Assembly: GCF_027921745.1 (NCBI RefSeq) | Contig: NC_079238.1 | Coordinates: 5,208,001-5,272,000 of the forward strand | From: Schizosaccharomyces osmophilus | Taxonomy: Eukaryota; Ascomycota; Schizosaccharomycetes; Schizosaccharomycetales; Schizosaccharomycetaceae | Length of the DNA stretch: 64,000 nt | Direction of reading: 5' to 3' | Shown here: positions 33,855-46,731 of the stretch, piece after piece | Layout: every line of letters begins with the position of its first letter | Numbering within the stretch: the stretch's first letter is position 1 | Made by a program: the position numbers and the translations under genes | Notes under the pieces: model-generated | What the model was told of the DNA's origin: nothing | Databases searched by the model: none | Seen by the model: the letters and a program-made list of their open reading frames with translations, nothing else

Positions 33855-35776
33855 ATGGGAACTTTCAAAAAAGAGCAAAGCAGAGTGGGCCGTGAAGGCG
33901 CCGAAAAGAAGCCCGGTAACTTGCGTGTTAAAGGTGAAAACTTTTATCGTGACGCCAAAGATGTTGCTAAGGTGAACATGTTTCGTGGCGGTAAAGCCAA
34001 GCACAATGCACAAGGTGAGCTAGTACGTGCCGCTGACTTTCAATCCAATGAAGTTCCAAAAGCTCGTGTTCAACCAGATCGTCGCTGGTTTAATAACACT
34101 CGAGTCATTGCACAACCTACGCTTACTCAGTTTCGTGAAGCTATGGGACAAAAGGCAAATGATCCTTATCAAGTTTTGTTAAGAAGAAACAAATTGCCAA
34201 TGTCTCTTCTAGAGGAAAATTCTCACATTCCTAAAGTTCGTGTCCTTGAATCCGAACCATTTGATACTACATTTGGTCCTAGAGCACAAAGAAAGCGCCC
34301 AAAGCTTGCCGTTGATTCTCTTTCCGATTTAGCAAACGCTTCGAGCGAAAGACAAAATGCATATGAAGAAAAAGAAGAAGAGCGCATTTTGTCGAATCCA
34401 GAGCCGGAAAGTGATGTTACGATGGCTGCCCGGGATGCTATTTTTAACAAAGGTCAATCAAAACGTATTTGGAATGAACTTTACAAAGTTATCGATTCAA
34501 GTGATGTTTTGTTACAGGTTTTGGATGCTCGTGATCCCATGGGAACACGATGCCGATCTGTTGAGCGCTATTTGAAAAAAGAGGCTCCTCATAAGCATAT
34601 GGTTTTGGTTATTAACAAAATTGATTTAATTCCAACTTCTGTTGCGGTAAGTAATTGCTTTTGAATATTTTGAAATGTTATAATTCGTGGTCCTTAACAG
34701 GAACCCATTGTTAAGTCAGGACTCTTTCGTGTGCTTTAAGCACTACCATTTATCGAATGTAGTCTGTTACAACTATGGGATAGTAGACATGCCTACCAAA
34801 TGTATGCCCGTTTTGGTCATACCGGTATCGGTTGTATTGTCTTTTTTCAACGTTGAATACCGTCACCTTTTGTGGTCATTACGATGATTGTATTTTCAAG
34901 GATAAGACAAACATATATATCACCACGAATTATAATTATCAAATTTTAGTTTTGGAATTGTTTACTAACTCTTATTTTTAGGCGGCTTGGACTAAGATAT
35001 TAGCAAAAGAGTATCCTACAATTGCATTCCACGCTTCTATCAACAATTCTTTTGGTAAAGGATCTCTTATCCAGATTTTACGACAATATGCCTCTTTGCA
35101 TTCTGACAAGAAGCAAGTTTCTGTAGGATTGGTCGGATACCCGAACGCAGGGAAATCAAGTATTATCAACACTCTTCGTAAGAAAAAAGTCTGTAATGTT
35201 GCACCCATTCCAGGCGAAACAAAGGTGTGGCAATATGTAACGCTCATGAAGCGTATTTTCTTAATTGATTGCCCTGGTATTGTACCTCCCAGTTCTACCG
35301 ACTCAGATGCGGACTTGTTACTGAAGGGTGTTGTACGAGTGGAAAATGTTAGTAATCCAGAAGCTTACATTCCCACCGTCCTAACTCGCTGTAAGACTAA
35401 GCATTTGGAGCGTACGTATGAGATTACTGGATGGAGCGATTCAACTGAATTCCTTTGTATGCTCGCAAAGAAGAGTGGCCGTTTATTAAAAGGCGGTGAG
35501 GCTGATGAAGCTTCCATTGCAAAAATGGTATTGAATGACTTTATGCGAGGCAAAATCCCTTGGTTTGTTGGTCCTAAAGGTTTGTCCTCTTCTGAGGAGG
35601 ATGCATCTAAAAACGGAGATACTTTGACCGAAGAAACAATTGGAGAAGAAGGTCAAGAAGAAAATACAAATGATGACGGTAAAGAAGGTGCAGAGGAGTG
35701 GAATGGAATAGAGGAGTCAAAGGATGCTCCGTCAGCTGACGAAAAGACGGTTGCTGAATCTGTTACTGATGAGTAG
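33855..35776 (+). CDS. nog2: Nucleolar GTPase Nog2 (60S ribosome biogenesis)
   Basis: Two exons, 33855-34646 and 34982-35776, encode 528 residues. This is a circularly permuted GTPase: the G4 motif NKIDLIP lies before the P-loop GYPNAGKSS, and the G3 motif DCPGI comes later. Family signatures include [19 protein letters not shown] near the N-terminus, ARDPMGTRC, the stretch from [10 protein letters not shown] to LMKR, and [11 protein letters not shown]. Nog2 sits on pre-60S particles at the site Nmd3 later takes, checking readiness for export. The join reads LIPTSVA then AAWTK, as in yeast Nog2. The C-terminus is an acidic disordered tail. The intron is 335 bases, the longest in this window. 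Start at 33855 gives the expected MGTFKKE; upstream codons lack ATG. Confidence 0.95.
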
Positions 35777-37764
35777 GTTGGTTACTCTTATGTTTGACAC
35801 GAATAATCATACTGGTTTGGGAACAAACAATGGCAAATAATTTAATCTTTTGGTTTTCATGGTTTACTGTATATTAATAATATTTTGGAGTTGAGTTTTT
35901 AGATTTTTCTACAGTATTTACTTTGACATGTAAGGTTACGTGATCGCTACAAGTGTGAAGGGCGTAAATAGTTTGTTACTGTTAAGATGGATTGATTGTG
36001 TTGTAGACGTAAGATGGTCCCTTTTATTTGAAAGGCTTTCAAACATTTGAAATGATGACCCTTCATTATGTACACGTTCTACACCTTTTGTATGCTGTCA
36101 CCACTACAATTCTTTTAAATGAGCACGAAAAAACAATTATGTGCATGAACTGAGACAATGCACAACAGGAAGTATGCAATATCAACCCTTGGTGTATCCT
36201 ATCCTTCGTGAAATTACTTTGAGTATTTTATTTTATGTTCAGTAATCCGGGTAGCACAATTCAGTTACTTTGAATGTTACCTTACAGGCAACAGTCTATG
36301 TTTATGCAGGATAAAGAGTTTGAATCAGATATAGCAGTATTCGAATACATGATTTCTTCGTGGATTTAACTCGAGATAAAGTGACCATGTTTGGTAAAGT
36401 CTTGCACACGCTTTTCTTTATAAGAGTGGAAAGTTGTTCGGGAGCGCACTATGAGACGCGTTTGTTTTGTGGGGGCAAATGCCCGATTCAACCAATCTTT
36501 TAGTAAAACATCTTGTTTAAGATTAGAAATAATTGAAAGAACAACTCCTTTGAGTCAACCTTGACATCGGATATCCTTAAAAGACTTGAGCCTTCCCAAT
36601 GATTCTAGCAAAAAAGTGGCTTCCAGGAGTTTCTTTCAACTAAGAGATACTTTTTGAAACAATTTCGCTTATTTCAATATCATTATTTCCAGTGGTTCAA
36701 GATGTAGCAGAAAAAATCACAAGGAGGGTTTCACCTATTATAATTTAAACATCCATCAATAAAATGAACTAAAAGCACCTGTCTGTTTCAAAAATACATT
36801 TCTTAAAAGTCTGTTACCAAGCCAAAGTAACTAAATTTTGATATAAACCTGAATTATAGAAAACCCGATTTTATAAACTTGACGATTATGAAATTCGGTT
36901 AACAGTACTTCTTTTGAATGAATGAAAGGCTTCAGCTCAAATGAGAATAAAATTCTTTCACGCGTTTCGTCCTTCTGTTAAAAAACCCCTTTCTTCTATT
37001 CCAGACAGTCTGCTAGATACACTTCATCCAGATGCCATCAAATGTTATTGTAAAGCACGGCAGAAAAGTAGCTCATAGGTTCATTGTAGTTATTCTATTC
37101 AAAACAATTTAAAAGCAAAGCCAAGGCAAGTAAAAAAGTCATTCAAACAAATGAATACCCACTCGAATATCCACCCTTAGGCAAGCAGATTGAAAAAAAA
37201 GAACCCAAAAGCCACCACTATCAGTAAGCATGTCTTCAAGCGTGTAAAAAATTTCCTCCTTAAACGTCTCTTGCACCTTACATTCCTTTCAAGGTTCCAA
37301 TTAAGAGTTCAAGTCGGGATACGCTTTCGAAAATTTCGAAAGCATACATGCTGTCAGCGAGACGCGTATTCCTTACCCTAAGGTTCTAAGAATCCAAGAG
37401 AGAGCTTGTTTGATTAATCAAGCAAACGAAACACAGCTACTGGGTTTCTTATGTTTTAAGAGCATACGTACGTTTCATTGAAGCTTCATGAATCCCAGCA
37501 TGCTATGATTGTGTTTCCTTACATTGTAATAATCTCTTTAATTTTTTATTTCTTTCCGTATATAGTGACAGTTCCATATCTTCAGTACGTGAATGCGTAA
37601 AACTGTACTACTGTCACAAACATCCACGTCTATACAAGTGGTGAACTTACATATATCTTAGAAACGCCTTTTGAGTGGAATTTAGATTAAATGGAATAAA
37701 CTAATTGTTTTTTATTTTCTTTTTGGTTTAAAAAGTACAAATAAAGCAATGTTATAGCATAAAG
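35777..37764. other. 2.0 kb intergenic region nog2/pof5
   Basis: Spacer between tandem genes. It holds three ACGCGT (MCB-type) hexamers, at 36456, 36960 and 37362, and a 21-base inverted repeat at 37323. No ORF with a recognisable domain; no tRNA seen. Confidence 0.5.
37323..37343. repeat. Perfect inverted repeat upstream of pof5
   Basis: Arms GCTTTCGAAA and TTTCGAAAGC (10 bases each) around a single A. It lies 19 bases before an ACGCGT hexamer and about 420 bases before the pof5 start. It contains two TTCGAA palindromes, loosely like heat-shock-element units but with the wrong spacing. Confidence 0.7.
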
Positions 37765-38817
37765 ATGCTAAATCTTCCAACTGAAATATGGCTTCGCATT
37801 TTCGAAAATCTTGTATGCTGGAATCCATATGAAGCAAAGAATAATGGTGCTTTATTGAGAATTTGTCGGAATGCCTTCTCTGGCGGTTTACCTGTTATTT
37901 ATTTTTTTCCCAAATTAAACGCAAAGAACTACGCAAAGTTTTTCAACACGATTAGCGAAACTGATTTTGGAAAACTGGTACATCATATAAATTTAACAAA
38001 TATCTCTTATACATCAAAAGCTTCAATAACCTCTCGACTTTTGCGAAGGTGTGCAGAGAACCTAGAGAGCTTTTCAGGCCCACAAACAGGTCTTGGATTT
38101 ACGGCGCTTCGAGCTTTATCCAACTGTACTCGTCTAAAGAAGATTGATCTTTCTGTCTTATCTGAGCGCATTGACCTACAGTACCTTTTTGCAGGCATCC
38201 GAAACCTCCAATACTTAGAATACATCGATTTCCCTGCTCTCTCAAAGTTTTCTCCTGGACATAACGAGTGTTGGCCGCCTTCGCTTGTTCACATCGGCTT
38301 CGCTGGTGCTATTACAGATGGTTTTGTTGCTCAATCTTCTTTTCCACCTTCACTGAAAAGCGTGTGCATAACGAATTGCCCTCAGTTGACAGATACGGGT
38401 CTTTTTACCTTGCTGTCCAAGGTGGGTGAAATTGTTACATCTGTGACCATTCAGTATCCTATGGCTGAACTTTCTCGCAACGCCCTTGATTGCGTCTTTC
38501 AGTTATGCCCTTATGCCAGCGTTGTTAGCGTTCCTGCGAATTACATTACTTCGAACTTGTTTGAGAGCTTATCTGAATCTGAGACTAGCCATAAGGTCGA
38601 ACACTTAGAAATTAGCTATTCTGGAGGCTTATTAACCACCATCAGTTTAGTAAAAGCTGATGACATTGTTTCTGCATTGGCTGACGGCAAGTTGCCTCAA
38701 CTCCGCAGATTGCAATATTCTATTCGTCTTGGTTGGAAGGAAGAGTCTGAGGATGTGCAGGATTTAGTTGATTTAATTGATGATCAGGGCGGTGAGGTTT
38801 TCGTAAGTGTAAAGTAA
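37765..38817 (+). CDS. pof5: F-box protein Pof5
   Basis: Single exon of 350 residues. The N-terminal F-box (LPTEIWLRIFENL, residues 4-16, through about 45) binds Skp1. The remainder is a leucine-rich repeat-like fold with units such as NCTRLKKIDLSVL, NLQYLEYIDFPAL and NCPQLTDTGLFTLL. F-box/LRR proteins are substrate receptors of SCF ubiquitin ligases. Pof5 substrates are not known to me. Next to nog2 and convergent with cch1, as in S. pombe. Confidence 0.88.
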   Translation: MLNLPTEIWLRIFENLVCWNPYEAKNNGALLRICRNAFSGGLPVIYFFPKLNAKNYAKFFNTISETDFGKLVHHINLTNISYTSKASITSRLLRRCAENLESFSGPQTGLGFTALRALSNCTRLKKIDLSVLSERIDLQYLFAGIRNLQYLEYIDFPALSKFSPGHNECWPPSLVHIGFAGAITDGFVAQSSFPPSLKSVCITNCPQLTDTGLFTLLSKVGEIVTSVTIQYPMAELSRNALDCVFQLCPYASVVSVPANYITSNLFESLSESETSHKVEHLEISYSGGLLTTISLVKADDIVSALADGKLPQLRRLQYSIRLGWKEESEDVQDLVDLIDDQGGEVFVSVK

Positions 38818-39156
38818 TTACTTTTGATAGAATATAACTATTTTTTTGTCCCTTCGGTGAGAAATAGAATAACGATTAATGATTATTAAGTTTTGTACTA
38901 TGGGTTGTAATTAAATATGTCTTTCAGTTATACTGATCTTTTATTATGGTTATGATTTTTCATCTACATAGACCAAAATCACATAAACAACTATATACAA
39001 GTAAGCAAGATTAAGGTGAAAAATACTTCCCCTAATTAAATATTTTTATATATATCCCAATTCCGTTAATAGTTCAATTTATATAACCCATAAATCACAC
39101 AATCATAAACAGAAACCGGATATGCTACCGGGTACGTTAATAAATGTCGTAAATAT
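38818..39156. other. Convergent intergenic region pof5/cch1
   Basis: 339 very AT-rich bases holding two 3' ends. Nothing else recognised. Confidence 0.5.
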
Positions 39157-42100
39157 TCAAAGCTCCAAATAATCATCAATTTGGTCAACGATTTGGTTCA
39201 AGTCTTCCGTGCTTCCAGCTCCTGCCGTGGTAACACCAAATCCTGCTTCCATTTCATGGGTAGAATGCTGATCGGAAACAGAACGCAACGAATGTGAACC
39301 ACGAATAATAGCGTCTTTAAATGAAGGAGTTTGTGGAGTTCGTGGTATTTCGTTATCATTGAATGTCGACGCCATATTTTGACTAGGGGTAGGTGAGCCA
39401 ATTTCCACTGAAAGCAAAGATCCCGTTGTCTGCGAAGGTACCAAAGAATTGGTATACGAGGGAGACCTGACACCCAACGAAGGACTTATCTGTAATTGAT
39501 TAGGATTGAAGTTGTTTTGAGAAGAAGTTTCTGAAACAAGGGGTGCTGAAAGATTTGAGACTTCCTCTAAAGTAATAAAAGGATTCTCCATTGCTTTTTT
39601 TCTTTCTTTTAGGTGATTGAGGAAAGTGCGTCTTACGTTCGATGTTTCGATTAGGTCCATTAATTTTTCGAATCTGTAAGTTTCTTCTAATCGTGAAAGT
39701 ACGTATGTTCTGCGAATAAAATCTGATATAGGTAGAACTAGCTTATGATCAATGACTTTATGCAGGACAATGACCATCAGCATATCTGAAAACGAAACAA
39801 CGTTGCCAGGAAGCATCATAAGTTCCGAGTATAATAAATTAAGAGACTTTCGACGCTTTCGAATTTCATCAACATTTAGATCTAATAAAGCATCGTCTAA
39901 ATCGTTAAGGTTAATCTTGGCATCGTATTCAAACTCGTTGTCAAAAGATAGATTCGAAGTGTTGTTTCCTAGAGCATCATTCCCTAGCTTCGTCCTAGTT
40001 ACCAAGTTTGTTACCGAAAAATCATCCCTATAGACCCTGCAATCGTAAACTCCTCTTAACGATACCAAAAATCTAGCTACGTTTCTTTTTGGAATAAAAC
40101 CTGTTACCATTGGGTCAAAAGGCGCCCAAAACTGTTTAAATTGGCGGAAATCTGAGCGCCTAAGAGTTTTAAAAGTATTGGAACTCACATAAGTGAAATT
40201 TTCGAAAACAACGGTAATGAACTAAATATTAGTAATGGCAAAAACACGAAATTGAACTTACCATGTTGACAAAGATGTACATTGACACTATGTTCCACGA
40301 GATAAATAAGGCGTAAGCCCAAGGTCTATTACCACAATCAGAGCTATAGAAATCTGTATCGTTGACACAATTCGGGAAACTAACAGCGTAGTCATGCATG
40401 ACACTATTCCACCCTTCACCACAGGACATCATAAAGAGAATAACCAAAGCATTTCTAATTGACCTAAAATTGCGGTTGGTACCTCCATGCTCGCCCATTT
40501 TTGTGAGACCAAAAATTTGGTTAAAAGCGATAGCAAAAGTAATAAAAAGAACAAGCCACGTAGCAATTAAGCTCATAACCGAGGGCAAACTGACAATAAC
40601 AGTTTTGAACAATTGATCGAAACAATCAAATCTAGGAATTAGGTGAATGGTAATTAAGCTAAGGAAGATGGTCTGTATTAACGTTAGTGATTTGCTTGAA
40701 AATCCAACTAACGCTAAAATGTTACAGGTGAGACTTCCAAATGTAACAATCACATCAAAAATATTCCAAAAGCTGTGAAAGTAATAATATACGGAAAGTC
40801 CGTAAATCCTAACTCCAATATTAATAACATATAATACAGATAGCAATAGGAATATAGAATTCCTAACATAAGTATAAGCAATTGGGCATGGAGTAAAAAT
40901 AGTCATTAACGTTATTACATGAAATATGTAAATTCCAGTAAATACGTTTCTCCATTTACCATGTTTATCCACTGAAAAGTCATAGCAGCGCCCTCGGAAA
41001 CCCGGCGGACGTACAGCTGATCTAGTTGACGGTCTCATAGATTTAATCAGCCTCTTCAATTCCAACCAAGCCTTTTGTTCTGATGTATAAAATGCAGATC
41101 CAGAGCGCTCTGTATAGTTTCGGATAATAATAGCGACAAACAAAGTTAAAATATAAATAGTAGATATCAAATTAAAAAGTACAAAAAACATGGCATAGCC
41201 TGAGGAAGCATTGTCCTGCGGTTGCATATTCATTCCGGTGATATTCATTACATCTCGCATAACGTCAATCCAACCCTCTAAGGATACGATTTCAAAAAGA
41301 ATTAATAAAGCATGGGGGAAACTATCAAAATTGTAAGCACTTGGATTGCTCCAAACTCTAGGGGCCCATATTTCCCAATTATTTGGAGATGCAGCATATT
41401 CATGTATACACTCACCCCTAACATTCACGTTGCTATCATTACAAGAATATAATTGCCCGCCAAATATATTTTTTGCCCAAAGAGCAAAGGGAATTAATAA
41501 ACTTAGTGAAACAACCATAGCAGATGCTATTTTGAAAAAGCCGCTGATAAGTACATCATGAAACATATGTTGCGGCGCTCTAGTAAGATTCACCAGCCTT
41601 AATACACGAAGTGCTTTAAAAGCTCGAAAAGCTCTTGATAAAGAGCCGCGATTCGTTAAAATTGCGAATATATTAATCCAAAACGTAACCAATACGAAAA
41701 GATCAATGCAATTCCAGGTGTTTCTAACGTATGCGTTTGGCGTGAAGCAAAAGCCATCAGCAATGATTTTAATGGCCGCTTCTAATGTGAATATAAGAGA
41801 GAACCCCACTTCGGTCCAAATAAACCATGCAGTCTTTCCCTCCTGACTCAAATACATATGGTTTCGTTCATAAATAGGGGTTGTAACGCATGCTAATGCC
41901 ACGGCACAAACAATACATGCGTAAATAAATACTTGAAAAATTCGATAGATCCATTGGTTTGGCTCCACGCCTTTATATCGTTCATTGCAACCAGGTTCAA
42001 CTAGTTTTTGACATAGTTTTCGAAGGCCATTCGATGGTTTTATAAACCAAAACACATAATTAAATTTAGGATGTTCTTTCAGATACTCTGCTTGTTTGAT

Positions 42101-44734
42101 TCTGACGAATGCCTTTGCTGCTTTCATGTCCTTTTCGGCTGTTTTGAGATTCATGTCTTTGTTCCATCTTAAACCGATAATCTTCTTAAAATATGCTTGC
42201 GAAAATGGATCCTCCCGCAACAAAAAACTTTTAAGTATACTAAAAATCCTAGAAGGAGAATATTTCGGTGCGTTTGGAGAGGTATCGAAACGTGCTTCTA
42301 AACGTTCATCTGAAGGTATCGTGCTGTCGTTTAAAAACCCTTTTATAACCGAATCTTCCAAAATCCATTTTCGGTATATGTCTTCCTTATCTTTTCGAAT
42401 TTGCGAGTCGTTTCTTTTCAAGAGTGCATTTAACGTTAGTGATGCTTGGAATGGGTTATAGTTCCTAAGTAGTCTGGCCAAATACATCCTAAGTTGCTGC
42501 AACTTCAAATCGGTATTGCTTCTCGAAAGATTGAACTGGATTACGGATATAAACATACTAAGCACTATATTGTTTGAGAAAACAAACCAAAGCGTAAAAA
42601 AAGCAGCAGGTAACCACGCCAGTTTATAAGGTCCTAGCCTTTCCTGGACATTGTAAACGATATCCGTCCAATTTTCGGAAGAGAAAATTTGATACATATT
42701 TAAAAAAGCGGCATAAGTATTTGAAAAATCAACGTCGTTACTTGGATCGTCAGAAGGCGGTAGGTTTTGAAAAAGCCTTACTGACAACATGGAGGCAATG
42801 AAAAGCAAAATAAACAAAAATAACATCAAATTCAGAAGCCGAATGAAATTAGAGAATAGCAATTTTGCGATCTTACGCGTATAAGGTACTAATAGCACCA
42901 CCCGATAAACTCGTGCAATGGAAAATATTGATAACCATCCGCTGAGGAGTGGATTGTTACAAATAGGGGGAGCTAATGAAATGAGATTCATTATGGCAAG
43001 AACAGTATCCATCCAATTCGTATATTTGATGAAAAATCCTCGCCAATTGGGTAGGTATGCAATAAACCGCAACAGCATTTCAAATGCCAGAAGAGAATTG
43101 AAAACACAATAAAAAATATAGTACTTCCAATTCGTATTGTTATCCACGTTGTAAGAATGAGTAGCCAAAACGATGAAATAAACTACTATGAGCGTAATCC
43201 AAATATAATCTGAATAGCCTAGATAATGTCTAGAAAACCTGTGTTTTATATATACGAACTTACGTGGTTTCTCAGTTTTCTTATCTTTGTTGTCGTCCCT
43301 TGTTTGCAACAAAAGGAACGAATTGTCGACGACGGCGATGACAAAAGACATTAACCAGAAAGTTAGTAGAAAAGTGCCAAATATGAAGAAAACACAAGAT
43401 ACGAAGTACTCTGCATCCATCATATCGTACATCAAGTCCGTAAATGTATTCGAACTCATAATAACAAAAATAAGTTCTAAAGAATTAAAGAAATTATCAA
43501 ATTTTACTGTATTTTCGTAGGGATTTTCGTAATCTTGACAGACACTATTTTGCGGACAAATGTAACCACGAGGTTTAACATTGGAAGACTGTCCGGACGA
43601 CATCACGTAGGGTTGTATGGTTCCATTAAGCCAATATCCACCGCAAAACTGTCCCGTAGGGATGGATTGAGACTGATCGTCAGCAATCCAGATACACTGT
43701 CTCAAAAAAGATCGTTTGAAAAACTGTACCCCTAAAATGGCCATTAACACGCCAAAGAACCCTACGAATGATACGACGTGAACTAAAAGCGATGAAGAAT
43801 CTTTTAAACTCCTCAGTATACTTTCCGTTCTTCGAGTCACATTTAATAGTCGTGTTAGACGAAAGCTCGAAAGCATAGCAAATAAACCATAAATTCCGTA
43901 ATCATTGGAGAATAACATGACCCAAATACTGATAATAGAAACGAAATCTATTCTATTCCACGAGTGACGCATATAAGACATATCCCGAGGTCTGCCTTTC
44001 TTATATGAATCAACCAGTGAGTGAAAAGAATATGAACCATCATATACTAAACCAAAGAGATAAACTTTGAGAAACATTTCAAGCGTATAAAAGCCCGCTA
44101 TAATGAAAAGTATGACATTGACACTAGTTTGCTTATGATGCGGGTCATCTGATTGAATCATAAGGATCACACCTTGTGTTAAGATCAAGCAGAATATCAA
44201 TATGTTGTAGGGAATTGACATGTAAACCTTCTTGCAGATGTCCCTATACCTCCGATCACGAAAGCAACTGTCATCTTTTGGTTCTGGGCAGGCTACTACT
44301 CTCAAAATTGAGCTGTATATTTCTGAGAGGATCTTTGTAAATATTGGAGATGCTCTATGGAAGTAATCGGGCTTTTTTAAGGTGCGCTTAACAGAATATT
44401 TGTCACGGTTTTTTATGCCCTTTTTTAGTAATGTTTCATCAGGGTGATCAGAAGTCCTAGATTTCGACAAATAAGGAGAGTTCATCTCCAAAAGACCAGG
44501 GTCGGTATTTTCCTTTTGTACCGGGATCCCAAGGTCGAAAAATTCTGAGTCATTTTCATTCAATACTTCATCAAAGTCATTGTCAGTGAAGGGTCTTATT
44601 TGCTCTACATGCTGCTCCTTATAGTAATCAGAGGAGCTATCTGCACGTTTTGATGGGGATGTATCTTTTGGGTAGTCCTTCAGCGGAATAGAATATCCAT
44701 TTTCAGAAGTTGAGTCTTCACCGCTAGACCGCAT
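39157..44734 (-). CDS. cch1: Plasma-membrane voltage-gated-type calcium channel Cch1
   Basis: Two exons, 44734-40262 and 40221-39157, encode 1845 residues (S. pombe Cch1 is about 1854). Four six-helix repeats are present, with S4-like arginine-spaced helices (for example SRAFRAFKALRVLRLVNL in repeat III). Pore loops read MSSNTFTDLM, FSSENWTDIV, VSLEGWIDVM and MSCGEGWNSV, so the filter is N/E/E/E. The short intron (41 bases) splits the last S6 helix: FVNM joins FITVVFENFTYVSS. Exon 2 adds an EF-hand-like region and a disordered cytoplasmic tail. With Yam8/Mid1 it admits calcium in response to stress and mating factor. The N-terminal 140 residues are acidic and disordered. Confidence 0.96.
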
Positions 44735-46011
44735 AATACGATTTATTTGATAAAATCAAAAAAGAAACCAATTCCAAGGAAAACGTTATTAGTAGGAAAG
44801 GTCGTAAAAAATCAACGGTGATAAAATATCAGCAAGTAGTTTTCAATGCAAAAAGAAAAAAGGAAAAGGGATATGATCGTTAAAAAATATGCAAAACAAC
44901 GGAAAGAATGAGCAGAAATCAACGAAATTTCATAAACAACTGGGAAGAGAAACGAATAATAAGCGAAAATTATACTACAAATTAACTCATGAGATGTTGA
45001 GTAAAGAAAATTAAACTTATTTCGTGCATCAAGTTAATGAAAACACTTGAGCAATAATTGTTATTGCTCTGAGTTTTCGAAAGAAAGCGATGAAGGGAAT
45101 TTTGAAACAAATAATACTTTAGTATGTTCAAATTTAAAAATTATAAATACTTCTTGCTTTTTCCGGACGAATTTGACTATAACTGTGGTGATTCTGTGGG
45201 TTGCTGTGGTGAAGTATGTGCTGTTACGCAAAGTAGAAATGATAGACAGAAAAGTATCGCTGCCATAAATGTGGTAAATTAAATTTCACAATATTAATAG
45301 CAATAATAAAACTGTACACAGCAAATTGCTACCCTGTACAACTTTAAATGATTATACAATTGTGGAAAGTTATACTATAATTTACATCAAAATCAGAGTA
45401 TGCTTCAGTGAAATAAATATATGAGTATTCATCCCATCATGCCTAGTAAAGTTTGCCTATACTATAGCTCCTATACGATGCATGTTACAAAGTGTTTGAA
45501 AATACTCAGGTCGAGAGTAGAAACAATTCGTAGCAATTGGCATCAAAGTTTAAGGAATACTCAACAACTGTAACCAAATCAAGAGCTAATTGAAAGAAAG
45601 ACGTATTGTTTCCGGTAATTTCAGCCAACCCAAGTGGGACTGATTTCGTATAGAGAGTATTAAAAAGTATTATAAGAAATGAAAAAAATAAACATGAGGG
45701 AACTAACATAACAGGAATTAAAAAAAATGCAAAAAGAATTAGTGCGCATCTAACAGAGAGAACTAACTAAGGCATTGGCTTATAAGACGCGATGATGCAC
45801 ACGAGAAGGCAAAGAAAAAAATTATTCATGATATTTAAGATATGCAACAACGAAACTGGAAGAAGTTGTGGATAACAAACATTAAGAACAAATATGTTGC
45901 TAAAAAGAGTGGTAACAAAAGAAAAGATGATTTCTGTTTGAGGAAAGGAAAATTTGTACCTCAAATTTCCTCACACATACAGAAATCAAATTAAGAAGCG
46001 TTGAAATTGTA
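44735..46011. other. Intergenic region cch1/UBTD-like gene
   Basis: 1.28 kb between two minus-strand genes (cch1 promoter plus the 3' end of the next gene). AT-rich; short ORFs only, no recognised element. Confidence 0.5.
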
Positions 46012-46731
46012 TTACATGGCCTGAACAACCATACCTGGAGACCAGCCCTGTTGACGAAGAGTTTTTTTCCAATGTAAGATGCGACCTAGAAAAAATAATC
46101 TCTGAACCGAATCTAAACCAGCCTCAAGAAATGCGGATTTCGCTTGGAGCAAAGGAGCATTTCCATTGATTTGAATTTTGTAATCCTTTTCGTCCACGCA
46201 ATAGCGAATTATGACGGAGTCTAGAGGCTCTGGTTTTTCAGCATTATCCACAGGACTTACAGAGGTGACTTGCGTGGCAGTACATGTTTTCTCGGAATAT
46301 TTTCCATTCTCAAGACTATTATGGGAGGTTTCTTGTTCGTCATCGGATTCTTCCTTCTCCGCAAATGCCCTAGGAATTCTAGCAACGATTTTTGGTATTT
46401 CATAGAAAGTTCCTTTTGAATCATAAGCTCCCTTTCCAATATCGTTGTCAGGTATTGTCAAATCGGCCGCAGAAGCCAATTCAGTTGCTGACTCTGCATT
46501 CCCTTCGTACAGCAAGTTAATTATGTTACGCAGTGCTTCCCAAATTTCTCTGGATCCTCCATAGGCCCAGCAGGTTTCCCAAAATTCATTTCTCGAGGTT
46601 TCCACTTCCTCTCTGGTTAACAATGGATTTGGAGCATATAACTTGGGTAACTTTAGGATCGATTTTGATGAAGACTCATTCGTTTGGTTAACATCTTGAC
46701 GGGATTGTTGTCCGGATAGACATTGACCCAT
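46012..46731 (-). CDS. Ubiquitin-like domain protein, UBTD1/2 family
   Basis: Single exon of 239 residues. It begins MGQCLSGQQ, which fits N-myristoylation at glycine 2 and possible palmitoylation at cysteine 4. The UBTD/DC-UbP N-terminal domain follows (about residues 30-115, with TREEVETSRNEFWETCWAYG and REIWEALRN). After an acidic linker comes a C-terminal ubiquitin-like fold (about 160-239) ending in QGWSPGMVVQAM, without a diglycine, so it cannot be conjugated. Human UBTD1/2 bind E2 enzymes and ubiquitin pathways. Tandem with the thioesterase gene and vma5, as in S. pombe. Confidence 0.87.
   Translation of the reverse strand: MGQCLSGQQSRQDVNQTNESSSKSILKLPKLYAPNPLLTREEVETSRNEFWETCWAYGGSREIWEALRNIINLLYEGNAESATELASAADLTIPDNDIGKGAYDSKGTFYEIPKIVARIPRAFAEKEESDDEQETSHNSLENGKYSEKTCTATQVTSVSPVDNAEKPEPLDSVIIRYCVDEKDYKIQINGNAPLLQAKSAFLEAGLDSVQRLFFLGRILHWKKTLRQQGWSPGMVVQAM

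Noticed and set aside
34687-34887. Small ORF inside the nog2 intron
   Set aside because: It lies wholly in the intron and has no family resemblance; the Nog2 protein needs the intron removed.
37300-37320. B-box-like AGTTCAAGTCGGG
   Set aside because: No matching A-box, acceptor or anticodon stem upstream.
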